A DNA stretch of 31,196 bases from Chara braunii (taxonomy: Eukaryota; Streptophyta; Charophyceae; Charales; Characeae): the NCBI GenBank assembly GCA_003427395.1, contig BFEA01000214.1:1088639-1119834 (forward strand). Reading direction: 5' to 3'. This document shows, piece after piece, positions 9,433 to 19,543 of the stretch. Numbering within the stretch: position 1 is the stretch's first letter; every line of letters begins with the position of its first letter. A program made the translations under genes and the position numbers. The notes beneath the pieces were generated by a model. The model was not told the origin of the DNA and ran no database searches. It saw only the letters and a list, made by a program, of their open reading frames with translations.

Positions 9433-10747
9433 CGATCCTCGGCCTGTGATGGATCGCCTAGATGCAAACACGCTTCCGCCAAGAAGCGGAACTCTACCAA
9501 AGAAAAAGAAAACCTGAGTAGTCTAGGATGCGGAGCAAGCTCCATGCTGAGTCCATGTGATGCAACCTAGGCTAGAAAATGTCACAAAACAGCAATGTCA
9601 CAGCTAACAACCTAAGTAAAAGCAGAAGCAACTAACTAGCATACATGTCCTAGGAAAGCAGAAGCAACTAACTAACATACATGTCATAGGAAAACAGAAA
9701 GTAGTGAAAACTAGATCCCAGAATGTTGGAGGCAGTAGCCTCAGTCTGGGAACAGCTGACTAGTGTATAAGTCCTAAGAACAGCAAAAGCAGAACAACTA
9801 AATCCTAGAAATGTCAGAGGCAGTGGCCTCAGTCTGAAAGTCAACAAAGCAACAACAAGTCAACCATATGTCACAGGAGAAGTGTGTTGCAAATCAAAGG
9901 GTGGGATGGTCTCTGAGGGTGGCGAATGCAGCCTAGGGGTAGAAAACTCCTAAGGGCATCCACACATAGTGACAGGGGAAACACATGTCATCAGGCTCAA
10001 TGAGGGTAGGGAACTGGGAGCAAACAAAACCAATGACCCTAACAGATAGACCATCAGGACGGGTAATGCTCGACTAAGGGGTGACCGCTATGGAGGGTCG
10101 ACCATGCAAGGGAACAAGGGAGCCTGGTATACTGGGCGCACCTAGATGAAGCATGCGGGACTGCCTAACTATAAACTAAAACAAGTAGTAATTCAATAAA
10201 AATAGGTATTATAGTACCATTAAAGAAAGGAGCATCAGTGAAAACTTCTCTTTGAGCTAATAGATGAAAAAACACAGGTGTCGCGGTACCACAAAGAACA
10301 ACCAAACAAATTATACAAAGGAGCGTTAGCTGTAGTTGGGCGTGAGGGTCGGCAAAGGGTAGAAAGATGATGGGTAAGGGAATCATGCAAATGACTCATA
10401 AAGTGAGGGAAGTCGGAGCTAGATCCGTAAGATGGGAAGCCAGGGCAACGCTACGGTCTCGATGCCTATGAGTATACCAAGGGAGAGCCCAACTCAGAGG
10501 AACCCGGCTAAAGGGAGACCATCATGCGACACAAGCAGGGTACTGTACAAGGTAAAGTGGTAAGGGAGTGATGACGTCTGCAGTAGGCAGAGCTGATCAT
10601 AACGAAGTTCATGAAGTTGCCGATGACGTCCGCGATGAGAAGTCCGCAATGCCGTCGAGGACGAGCCGCAACGTCGACGAGTTGGGGTAGCAAAACTGGA
10701 GTGGATGGAGTACTGGGAAGTCAAGGATGCGGGAAGGTAAGTCAGAG
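9433..10747 (-). other. 3' non-coding region of the LTR element
   Basis: This is 1.3 kb between the chromodomain stop and the 3' LTR with no element gene. It holds short imperfect repeats: a 36-37-bp unit beginning AAAGCAGAAGCAACTAACTA twice (about 9618-9691), and AGGCAGTRGCCTCAGTCTG at about 9730 and 9818. It also holds the mitochondrial-like fragment at 10165-10330. The rest has no recognisable content. Confidence 0.7.
10165..10330 (-). pseudogene. ccmF: Mitochondrial ccmF-like fragment captured in the LTR element
   Basis: CcmF is a membrane protein of mitochondrial (and bacterial) cytochrome c maturation that helps attach haem. The minus-strand frame ending at 10165 contains LVVLCGTATPVFFHLLAQRE and then APFFNGTIIPIFIELLLVLV. 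The block around APFFNGTIIPI matches, from my knowledge of the family, a conserved stretch of plant-type mitochondrial CcmF (CcmFN; called yejR in some algal mtDNAs). The DNA here is A/T-rich with many TTT, TTA and ATA codons, unlike the GC-rich gag-pol on either side, which fits an organellar origin. Only about 50 residues are recognisable. There is no start of its own, the open frame simply extends upstream to 10386, and a TAG follows VYS. It is therefore a fragment. It lies inside the element's 3' non-coding region. Confidence 0.6.
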
Positions 10748-12390
10748 TCAATCGTCGTATCGAGCAGGACGACGACGAGTGCGCTGTGGACGCTCTGAAG
10801 CATCCGGCTGCTGCTGAAGGTCTGCCTCAGATGGAGTAGGCTCGACTTCAGCGGTCTCCTCAGCCGGGGGAGAAGGAGGAGGGTCAGTGGGCTGAGGAGC
10901 AGTGAACCCAGCACGGTGATCACGGTCATAGGCACGCACCAACATGCGAGCGTGCTGCAAGTGCTCGAGGGGCTCCCAGGTGGCCTCCTTATGAGGGTAG
11001 CCCTTCCAACGTACGAGATACTCGACGTGGGGAGGGTTGTCGTCGGTGACTCTGCGACCAATGATGTCTGAAACGAGGAACTCCTCGTGGCCGTCCACCA
11101 TGATGGGTGGAGGGCGCTCGTATGGTCGTCCAACGAAACGCTCGGACGGTCTGCGATAAGGACGCAGTAACGAGACATGGTAGACATTGTGCACACGAGC
11201 CTGGCGTAGGTAGTCGGGCAGCTTCACACGGAAGCTAACCGGGCTAGATGTCGTATCAGCACCGACGGTCTGGAGGATGCGGTATAGGCCAAAGAAACGA
11301 CGCCGAAACTTGCGAAGCGTGTCCGCTTTGAGATGTAAGTGGCGGGCGTCGATAAGCACATCATCACCGACTTTGAATGGATGACTCATCCTCGATCGGT
11401 TCGCACGTGCTGCCATGCGAGTCTGGGAAGCGGCTATGTGCTCATGTTCGGTCTTCATGATCGAAGTCATGTGTGCAACCCATTCATCGAGCGCGGGACA
11501 ACTCGTGTCGGGGTGCATCTGGGACGGTCGGAGGAAGTCCGCGAGAACACGAGGGTGATAGCCGAGGTCGCAATAGTAAGGCGACATCCCCGTGGCTGGC
11601 GAGACGGCGTGGTTGTAGGCTATCTCCGCGTGGGCAAGATGGAGATCTCACTGCTGGTCGTCACGAACAATCTTTCGGAGAATACCTCCGATAGTCTTGT
11701 TCGTGATCTCGGTCTGACCATCAGTCTGAGGATGGTAAGACGAGGAGAAGCGGAGCTGAGTGCCGTACACCTCGTGGTGTCATCGCCAGAATCGGTTGGT
11801 AAAGCGAGGGTCACAGTCAGATATGATGCTCAGAGGTAAGCTGTGGTCATGCATGACTCGATCAAACACGATGTCGGCGACCTCACGTGCACTGATGGCA
11901 TAGCAGCACGGGACACAGCGTGCACGCTTCATGAAGCGGTCGACGACGACCAGGATAGCATCATGACCGAGGGGGCTCGGAGGACGAAGAGGACCGATAA
12001 AGTCCATCGAGATGGACTGCCAACGACCCTCAGGGATAGGAAGAGGCTGGAGCAAACCATAAGGAAGTTGGTTCGCACTGTTCACCTCCTGACAGGTGGG
12101 ACACTCTGCGACGTAGTCCTTCACAAAGTCCTTGCGCTTCAGCCAGACGTACAGGCGGATCACACGAGCCAACGTCTTGTGGAAACCCATATGACCGGCG
12201 GCTGCCTGGTCATGGAACTCTGCTACTCCTCGGACACATAGCTGTTCAGTGGAGGGAACGCAAATACGGGGCTCTCTGGTGCCCTGTGAACCGTGCCAGT
12301 ACACAAGACCGTTGTCCCCGAGAGAGTAGTTCGGGACGGTCTTGCCACTCCGAAGGGTCGCGTGGATATCGCGATAGTCGGGGCAGTGGN
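10748..12390 (-). pseudogene. Ty3/gypsy integrase and chromodomain (3' part of pol)
   Basis: Integrase inserts the cDNA; the chromodomain can steer it to marked chromatin. Visible in one frame are the zinc-binding His/His/Cys/Cys region (FHDQAAAGHMGFHK then ECPTCQ) and the catalytic triad Asp in ISMDFIGPL, Asp in ISDCDPRFT and Glu in YHPQTDGQTE. The C-terminal SH3-like part follows (MSHPFKVGDDVLIDARHL). The chromodomain is FLVSDIIGRR through VEYLVRWKGYPHKEATWEPL (about 11070-10930), and the protein ends RRRPARYDD at 10748. Two in-frame TGA stops (11782-11780 after RFWR and 11650-11648 before DLHLAHAEIAYN) are each one transition from Arg CGA or Trp TGG. SDCD has Cys where Arg is usual, a CpG-type change. 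The upstream end is lost in the N gap. Confidence 0.93.
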
Positions 12391-12809
12391 NNNNNNNNNN
12401 NNNNNNNNNNNNNNNNNNNNNNNNNNNNNNNNNNNNNNNNNNNNNNNNNNNNNNNNNNNNNNNNNNNNNNNNNNNNNNNNNNNNNNNNNNNNNNNNNNNN
12501 NNNNNNNNNNNNNNNNNNNNNNNNNNNNNNNNNNNNNNNNNNNNNNNNNNNNNNNNNNNNNNNNNNNNNNNNNNNNNNNNNNNNNNNNNNNNNNNNNNNN
12601 NNNNNNNNNNNNNNNNNNNNNNNNNNNNNNNNNNNNNNNNNNNNNNNNNNNNNNNNNNNNNNNNNNNNNNNNNNNNNNNNNNNNNNNNNNNNNNNNNNNN
12701 NNNNNNNNNNNNNNNNNNNNNNNNNNNNNNNNNNNNNNNNNNNNNNNNNNNNNNNNNNNNNNNNNNNNNNNNNNNNNNNNNNNNNNNNNNNNNNNNNNNN
12801 NNNNNNNNN
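12390..12809. other. Assembly gap (420 N)
   Basis: A run of about 420 N. By position it hides the end of RNase H and the start of integrase. Any reading frame crossing it is meaningless. Confidence 0.99.
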
Positions 12810-15340
12810 GACAACAGAGTTGTCCGTGCGCACCGTGAATGGTGCCCCGTGCAGGTAGTGACGCCAGTGCCGAGTGGCATAAACTACTGCGAGAACCTCA
12901 CGTTCATCAGCAGTGTAGTTTATCTCGGTGGGCAGGAGCTGACGGGAGTAGAAGGCTATCGGACAATCACCTGAGCGAGACTCGACAATGCCGTCCTCGA
13001 CGATGGTAGGAGAATAGTCAATAGAAGACTCGTCAGTGGCTGGACGAGTAGGCGTCAGTCGGGAAGCAGTGGTAGAGGTAGGTGGTGGGAAACGAGGGAT
13101 ACGAGGATGAGAGGAATCAGGAGAGGAGGGGAAGACCTGAGAAAGCACTGCTCCTACAGCAAAGTCTGACGCATTGGTGGTAAGGATAAAAGGGCGATCA
13201 AAATCGGGTAGGTGAAGAACCGGTGCGCATGTCACCGCCTTCTAGAGTGCGCGGAAGGCGTCCTCGTGGAGGGGTGTCCAAGCCCAGGGTGGGTTCTTCC
13301 GGAGGACGGTGGAGGTAAGGACGTAGGAATACCTAGTGTATCCCTGGATAAAGTTACTATAATCGCTGGTTAGGCCTAGGAAGCTGCGAAGCTGCTTGGC
13401 GGATGTGGGAGCGGGCCACTCCGCAATAGCAGTGATCTTCGTGTCGTCCATGTGAAAACCCTGGTCAGACACGTAGTGTCCTAAGAAATCCACTTTGTGC
13501 TAGGCAAAGCGGCACTTGCTCAGCTTGGCGTAGAAGCCATGTCTACGCAAGCAGTCAAGGACGTCGCGGAGGTGTTTGAGGTGCTCCTCAAGGGTACGAC
13601 TGTAGACCAGGATATCGTCGAGGTAGACGAGAACGTATTGCTCCAGGATGTCCCTGAAGATGTCGTTCATCGCCCTTTGGAAGGTAGTGGGTGCGTTGGT
13701 GAGGTCGAATGGCATCACTGTGAACTCGTAGTGGCCGAATTGCGATTGGAACACGGTCTTCGGCTGGTCGGCTGCAGCGACGCAGATCTGATGGTAACCG
13801 CTACGAAGATCAATCTTCATAAAGAAGCGGTTGCCTGCTAGGCGGTCGAACAGCTCATCGGAACGAGGCATGGGGTAGTTGTTCTTAACCGTGTAGCGGT
13901 TGAAACCGCGGTAGTCGATGCAGAGACGAATAATTTCATCCGCTTTGCGAGCAAAGAGGACGGGTGCACCCCACGGGGAATTGCTGGGTTTAATGAAACC
14001 CAGTCTCAGGAGCTCCTCAAGCTGACGCTTGAGTTCCGTGGCCTCGGGGATCGAGAGTCTGTAGAGTGCCTGGTGGTGAACACGATAGTCAGGCACAAGC
14101 TCAATAGAGTGCTCGACGTCACGCATCGGTGGGATGCCGGCATACGAGAACGACGATGGGAAAACGTGGTGGTACTCTCGAATAAAGTCACGAACTGCGG
14201 GCTCCAGGTCAGCCGTATATCGTGCGAGTTCCTCAGCGTCAGCGTCAGCGCGCGACGGCGGGGTGGACTCGACGGACGGCGGGGGGTGGGAAGTAGAGAT
14301 GGGAGCCATGAAGATCGAAGGAGGATCTGGCTCCAGAGGGATGAGCTCGGCGTGGAGACAAGGTGGATCATAGTATAAGAGATCCGTCACGTTCACCATA
14401 AAGAAGGTGACGTCGTCCTATCGGATGAAGTGAGCGAACTGCCGAGGCGAGGTGACAGTGATAGAAGGAGGTGGTGTGGGCACGGAAGGCTCCGGGGTCG
14501 GGGGATCGAGGCGTGGTGTCACAGTGGTACCTATGAAAGGTACGCGATACGTTTGTCCACACTTCGTTTTGAGAACGAGAGTGTTGGCCGCCCAATCGGC
14601 CTCGGTGCTGTGGAACAAACGAGACCACGGAGTACCGAGAATGAAGTCGTACCCCGTCTCCATCACATCGAAATGTGCAGAGGAGCAGTGGCGACGAGAC
14701 GCCGGGGAACGATCAGTCAGCTCGAGAGTGAGGAAGAAAGGGAGGTCAGTGACCGTCTGATCGAAGAAGCGCTGGGTCTTGTCATCTTCTAAGGTGACGG
14801 AGATGGGAGTCGCAGACCCGGTCGTAGGTAAGCGGGCTTCTTTCACCACACGGGGGTGAATGAAGTCGCCCTGAGAACCGGAATCCCACAGCGCTGAGTA
14901 CACCGTCGTGGAGGTCCCCAGTCGTACTGGGATGATCGGGAGGGTGCGATCAGGGTCAGAGAGGATGGTGAGAAGGCGACTCATGGCAGCGACATGGAGG
15001 CTGAGTCACTCCTGACGAGCCCGGAGCATGCTCAAGTCCAGAAGAGAGGACACAACGTCCTCGCAAGTCGCAAGCTGCTCGCTGCAATGGGTTGAGCGAA
15101 TGGCTCGACGCGTCGGTAGTCGCGGTGGGGAAGGAGGGGAGACGCTGGTCTGCGGAGGCGCAAATGGTACTGCGACAGAGGGCTGAGTACCCTCTGTACC
15201 CTCTGTCGGATCCTGCGAGACCTCAACTCCAGTAGCGAGAGGGGCAAACCGCGACGGGGATGTCGGGAAGCCGACTACTGAGGAGGGCACAGGTGTACAC
15301 TGCACCGTGGCTAGGAGGCGCCGCGGGGATGCGAGGCGCC
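12810..15340 (-). pseudogene. Ty3/gypsy protease, reverse transcriptase and RNase H (5' part of pol)
   Basis: One frame, broken only by stops, reads protease ALWDSGSQGDFIHPRVV (catalytic DSG) and YDFILGTPW. RT follows with FIKPSNSPWGAPVLFARK, FMKIDLRSGYHQI (first Asp), MPFDLTNAPTTFQRAMN and YVLVYLDDILVYS (Asp-Asp). The connection is VDFLGHYVSDQGF with RSFLGLTSDYSNFI. RNase H has FILTTNASDFAVGAVLSQ, IAFYSRQLLPTEINYT, EREVLAVVYA and YLHGAPFTVRTDNSV, up to the gap. In-frame stops sit at 15008-15006, 14420-14418, 13502-13500 and 13244-13242. The first RNase H Asp is Asn (AAT for GAT) and the usual MPFGL is MPFDL (GAC for GGC); both are G-to-A changes. Pol is in a different frame from gag, joined near 15340-15310. 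Confidence 0.93.
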
Positions 15341-17359
15341 GGGGGGGGACCGAGCATGACGCTGGCGGGAAAGGTCAGCGAAGTGGCGGTCAAGGGCGGT
15401 GGTGTAAGGGCACTGCGAGGAGGTATGACCGTCCTGACGATATCGCAAACACCCACGTCGGCCCAAAATAGCCGCGCGCTCCTCAGCGGAAAGGACACCT
15501 TGAGGAGGAACAAAGCCTTAAGGGAGGTCTTACTGAGGGACCTCGGGGGGCGACGCGCCAGCATGACCAGGGTGGCTGCGTGCCCGGGAAAGGGTGGAGA
15601 GGATGAGCTGGAGGCGCTCAGCCATAGGGAGAGTAGGGTCCTCCAGGTGGTGGTGGACGGCCTCTGCGAGGTCGAGGTCGGCGCTATGGTCACCCTCTGG
15701 TGACAGCGGGGCACCAACGCCCTGCTCACCATACTCGAGCGCGCTGAAGCGGCGTGAGAAGTGGCGGCCCTGCTGCGCGGAACGGCGGGGGCGACCGTGG
15801 AAAGGGGAACGACGCTGGGAAGTGTCGTGAGAGGAGGAGGAGGGGTAGCCCGTGCGCTGAGGCTGGGAGGAGGAGGCGGGGTGAAGACGGGCTCGCATCC
15901 GCTGATGGTCCCTGACGGCCTCGTAAGCCTGCGGGGCCGATGTGAACTCGTACCGCCATAGCTCAGAGCGGTACTCAAGCGGAAGGCTGGCAAAGAAACG
16001 ATCGATAAGGGCAGCCTCGGGGAGGAACGCCACATCACAAGTGAGGCGGGCGTTCTGAAAGACCTGGATGTGGCGATCCAGAGCGGTAGCGCCACCAGAG
16101 TCGGACCAGCGTGTAGTGACGACACGCTCGAAGGCGTCAATCACGTCGTATCGGGCTCTGAAGCGATCCTCGAGGAACGCCTGAAAATCCATGAAGGTCG
16201 GGTTCCGACCCTCACGAAGGGAGTACTCGTAGAAATCCTCCCAGGCCTTGAAAGGACCGCCACGTAGGCGCGTGGAGAGGTGACCCACCCACGTGTCGGG
16301 TGTGGCGCCCATGAGCTGGAGCGTGCGGGTGGCAGACTGCAGCCACCTAGACACGCGTATGCCTGTACCGTCGTACAGGGCAATGTTCGACAAGCGGATG
16401 AGTGGTGCGCCACCGTTTTGGCGGCGAGGGGATCGAGGAGCAGAGGCCTGTTCCACGGCTGAGTAAGTCGGCGCAGGTCCTGGAGAGAGGGGTGCAACTG
16501 ACTGTGCGCCCGGACCACATGGGGGAGCGGCGGGGGCAGCTACGACAGGCTGCGAGGGAGCTGCGGTAGAAGAGGTCGCAGCAACCGCGGGAGTAGGAAG
16601 AAGGTAGGATGGGGCTGAATATGATGCAGGGCGCGGGAAGCGAGCCTGCATGGGAGGAAGAGTAGAGGAGGTACGGGGTGCGCCCGAGGGCGCAGCCACC
16701 TGTGAGGGTGGGGGTGGTTGAAGGCGTAAGAGGGCGAGGTCGGCCCGGAGTTGGACAATCTCGTCCGCGAGACCTCGAACGTAGGTCGAGCGAGGGGTGG
16801 CAGGAGGAAGAGTGGAGGAAGTGGACGCGTAAGCGGCACGGGGCATCCCAGAGGGGGGGGAGCCAGGTGGCGCTGCGGTCGTGCGAAGGGAAGGGAGAAG
16901 CGGGGCACCCGGAAAAGTTGAGACCATGGTAGCGGGTTGTGGTCCCATGGCCGTCGTGACCGGAATCTGGGCGGGTGCGCCCGTGGACTGAGGAAGGGCT
17001 TGTCTCGTGGCGGTCGTCGTGCTATGGGCGTGGACAATCACCAAGATGGCCGGGTCGGGGGCGGCGGAGGAGGAAGCTCCGTCGTGGCCACCCTGTCGGA
17101 GGACGGGGGACCCAGACTGGGAGTCAGGAGATGGAGGACACCCAGCGTCCTGGAGTTGTTGCACGCCGGCGGCAAGGGTCGCCACCTGTGCCTGTAAGGG
17201 CGCGAGGGTCGCAAGTTGCGCCTGGATGGGTGCAAGGAGGGAGGTGAGGAGGGTGTGCAGATCCCCCTGGGGCTGGTGGCCCTGGTCCGTCGGCACGGGT
17301 GTGGAGCCCTATGTCGTGGTCATCGCCGCGTTGGCGGCGTGTGACGCGTCGGCGGTCAT
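15311..17359 (-). pseudogene. Ty3/gypsy gag
   Basis: Gag packages the element RNA. I place the start at the ATG at 17359-17357 (MTADASHAANAAMTTT), because the long open part has no ATG of its own and a TAG at 17311-17309 interrupts this frame. There follow an N-terminal helix (LLTSLLAPIQAQLATLAPLQ), a long Pro/Ala/Ser-rich linker, and the capsid-like Retrotrans_gag core near codon 330-440 (WVGHLSTRLRGGPFKAWEDF, MDFQAFLEDRFRARYDVIDA). An Arg/Ser-rich tail comes next. After two closely spaced TAA stops (15532-15530, 15520-15518) the frame continues into a zinc knuckle, CLRYRQDGHTSSQC, where the second Cys of C-x2-C-x4-H-x4-C is Tyr (TAT for TGT). A TAG at 15313-15311 may be the real end of gag. 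Confidence 0.88.
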
Positions 17360-17782
17360 GGGGAGGTGACGGGCCGGACTGGAGGGGGCCAGGAGAGGTC
17401 CGCGTGAGCGGAGGGCGTAGGGGGAAGTCCACGGTAGAAAGCGGCGGACGGCGCTAGCAAGGCTGGCGCGGGCGCCGTCAAAGGGGGAGGGGTGGTTCGG
17501 GTCCAGGGTGCCCGAAGAGGACGGGGAAGAGGGAGGGGGGGGTGAAGAACACTAAACCCTATAAAAACCCGAAGAAAACCCTAACCGAAGTTTGAGTGGT
17601 TAGGGTACAGTACCGGTGACTTATTTAAGAAAATAAAATAGGAAGCATAAGGGGGGGAGGCGGGAAGAAAATAAATAAACAGTGAAATTTCGAGAGAAAA
17701 ATAAAAGAAAATAAATAAGAAAAATAATTAAAGAAATAAGTAAACAAAATATGAAAAGAGAAACAATATTTATTTTTTGGAA

Positions 17783-18093
17783 ATTTTCGGCAGCATTTCC
17801 TTACCCCCCATGGGGTCAAGAATGTGCCAAGGGGAAAGGAGAGACCAAGGTGAGCACACAAGGTTTCAAGATGCCGGAAATACAAAAATTCAGAAAATAA
17901 TAAATAAATAAATAAATAAGTAAATAAGTGGATGAGGAGGTGGAGAAAAATGGGATATCTGATTTTTCAAAAATTTTGGCAGCATTTCGTTACCCCCATG
18001 GGGTCGAAGTGTGCCGAAAAGACTTAGTAAGAGAAAATCAGAAAATTTCGGCAGCACTTCGTAACCCCCACGGGGTCAAAACGTGTGCCGAAA
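17783..18093. repeat. Three copies of a 46-48-nt stem-loop unit
   Basis: Units at 17783-17829, 17974-18019 and 18046-18093 share TTTCGGCAGCAYTTCGTWAC, then CCCCCAYGGGGTC and GTGTGCCGAAA. The third folds with TTTCGGCA (18046-18053) against TGCCGAAA (18086-18093), and inside it ACCCCC faces GGGGT. The stems are kept while loops vary, which suggests selection on structure or recent origin from one unit. Confidence 0.8.
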
Positions 18094-18611
18094 GCAAAAA
18101 AGGCTAACACCTAATCAGATTTAGGGTTGCCGCCAAGAAAATTGAATTTTCAAAATAAATAAAAAAATAAATGAAATAAATCAGAAAATGAGAAAAGAAG
18201 GTGGGGAAGACGATAATTAGAATTTTTGGAAAAGGAAAAAATATAAATCAAAAGGGAGATAGAAAAAAAGAAAAACAAAAAATTTGAAGTAGGGAGGGAA
18301 GGGGGGATGAGAAAGTGATGGAGAGAAGAAAGAAATAGGTGGGAGAGGGAAAAAGATGGAAGTGGAAGGTGGGGGGATGATGTGGTGGCAGTTGGGGGAG
18401 AGGAGGGTGAGAGAATGGGAGAGAAAGAGGATAGGGAAAGATGGAGAGTGATCAAGAAACTTAAGAGGAAAGAAGGAGGAGAGAAAAAAAATGAAATGAA
18501 GAAAGAGGGTAAGATAGTGGTTAGTGGGAGAAAAGGTGGGGTGGGGAAGGTAAAAAGAGGAGGGGAGAGAGGCAGTGGAAGGTGGGGGAAAGAAAAGGGG
18601 AGACAGAGATG

Positions 18612-18728
18612 ATACCTGGCCCTTGGTGTCTCCAAGGGCACAAGGTATACCAAGACCAGGAGGGTCTTGGCCTTCGTTGCAGCCAACCAACTGGAGGATG
18701 TAGGGGGGCTGAGATCTTGATCAGCCCC
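18612..18728. repeat. Cluster of three strong hairpins in the leader
   Basis: Hairpin 1 (18612-18648): ATACCT...AGGTAT enclosing GCCCTTGG / CCAAGGGC. Hairpin 2 (18650-18670): CCAAGACC, loop AGGAG, GGTCTTGG. Hairpin 3 (18705-18728): GGGGCTGA, loop of 8, TCAGCCCC. They are nearly back to back. GGCTGAGATCTTGATCA recurs at about 18802-18818. Confidence 0.85.
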
Positions 18729-19111
18729 TAGTTGCAGCACTGCAGATCCAGGGTGTGCTGCGTGAGCATACCCTGATGGATGATGATGATGATCTAGGGT
18801 TGGCTGAGATCTTGATCATCCACCCTACTGCCACAGTCACACAGCCCCCTAGCCAGGGGGAACTCTTGAGCTGCTACAAAGCTGCTGCTGCAGCAGTAGA
18901 GAGATAGTAAAATAATAATAATAATAATAATGTTGTGGCGCAGCCCCCTAACCAGGGGGGTCTTCAGTCCACAGCAAAGAGCGACGCGCCACTGCAGGTG
19001 GCCACGTGCACAGGCAGCAACAGCCACGGGGAGGGGGGGGGGGGGGGGCGTGTAAATAGCCAGCACCTCTTCAACAGGAGGTTGCCGTGCTACAAGGCTA
19101 TGCATAGACTG

Positions 19112-19176
19112 TGGTCAGTGTGCTATGAGGGTGGTACATGCACGCGCATGGCCAGCAGTTGCCTGGGTTCAAACCC
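19112..19176 (+). other. tRNA-like A and B boxes (possible SINE head)
   Basis: TGGTCAGTGTG (19112-19122) resembles a pol III A box, and GGTTCAAACCC (19166-19176) is close to the B-box consensus GGTTCGANNCC. The start-to-start distance of 54 nt suits a tRNA-derived promoter. No full cloverleaf is apparent and no tail or target duplication was found, so this is a weak call. Confidence 0.3.
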
Positions 19177-19294
19177 CAGCAGCAGCATGCATCCCAGATC
19201 TTAATTAATATAATTCGGGAGCGGGGCGGGGCGGGGCAGCGTGGGCGAGTGGCGCGCGCACGTGTGGCGGCCTTGTCCTTGCACTTGCTTTTCC

Positions 19295-19466
19295 GCCATG
19301 TGTCACCTCCTGCCGCGCCTCCTTTTTCCCGTCCGTTTGCCTGAAAAAGCCCTGAAAACAGCCCCAAAAACCCTGCTGTCGCCACGTGTCACCTCCTGCT
19401 CCGCCTGCTTTTTCCCGTCCGTTTGCCTGAAAAGCCCTGAAAACAACCCGAAAAAACCCTGTTGTC
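19295..19466. repeat. 86-bp tandem duplication near the primer binding site
   Basis: Copies at 19295-19380 and 19381-19466 both start GCCAYGTGTCACCTCCTG and contain TTTTTCCCGTCCGTTTGCCT and GAAAACARCCC. They differ by about ten substitutions or single-base indels. Confidence 0.9.
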
Positions 19467-19530
19467 GGGTTGGGCTGTTTTTGCTGCTGTGTGGGGTGCG
19501 GGGCGATGGGTGGGAGCGGGGACCGTTCCC

Positions 19531-19542
19531 GCTCCGATACCA
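19531..19542 (-). promoter_or_regulatory. Primer binding site for tRNA-iMet
   Basis: The sense strand reads TGGTATCGGAGC one base inside the 5' LTR. It matches the complement of the 3' end of plant initiator Met-tRNA at 11 of 12 positions; the single change, A to G, is a transition. Confidence 0.9.
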
Positions 19543-19543
19543 A

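Larger units (their letters stand above)
17360..19530 (-). other. Long structured 5' leader of the LTR element
   Basis: About 2.2 kb separates the primer binding site from gag with no plausible gene. The part at 17560-18600 is A/T- and purine-rich on the plus strand and repetitive. It holds a three-copy stem-loop unit (17783-18093), a cluster of strong hairpins (18612-18728), two related CCCCCT/AGGGGG hairpins (about 18846 and 18948), TGA and AAT microsatellites (about 18778-18793 and 18909-18929), a tRNA-like box pair (19112-19176) and an 86-bp tandem duplication (19295-19466). Part of it may be later insertions. Confidence 0.7.

Noticed and set aside
9420-9445. Polypurine tract next to the 3' LTR
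   Set aside because: The sense sequence there is mixed (GGCCGAGGATCG), so no clear tract can be called; it may be mutated.
10494-11196. Minus-strand frames overlapping the chromodomain and beyond
   Set aside because: Ser/Leu/Arg-rich shadows of the integrase/chromodomain frame, with no motif.
12246-12880. Long open frames across the N gap
   Set aside because: They exist only because N has no stop codons. Only the flanking RNase H and integrase sequence is real.
15530-15532. Programmed stop readthrough at the end of gag
   Set aside because: A second TAA follows 12 nt later, the zinc knuckle continues in frame after both, and similar stops occur throughout pol, so decay is the simpler reading.
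15223-17432. Several 80-300-codon frames overlapping gag on both strands
   Set aside because: High GC and few stops produce shadow frames. Only the gag frame has the Retrotrans_gag core and the zinc knuckle.
18150-18740. Minus-strand Ser/Pro/Phe-rich frames in the leader
   Set aside because: They translate a purine-rich simple-sequence tract. Composition is explained by the DNA repeat.
19112-19190. A functional tRNA gene
   Set aside because: Only box-like motifs are present; acceptor and anticodon stems do not form.
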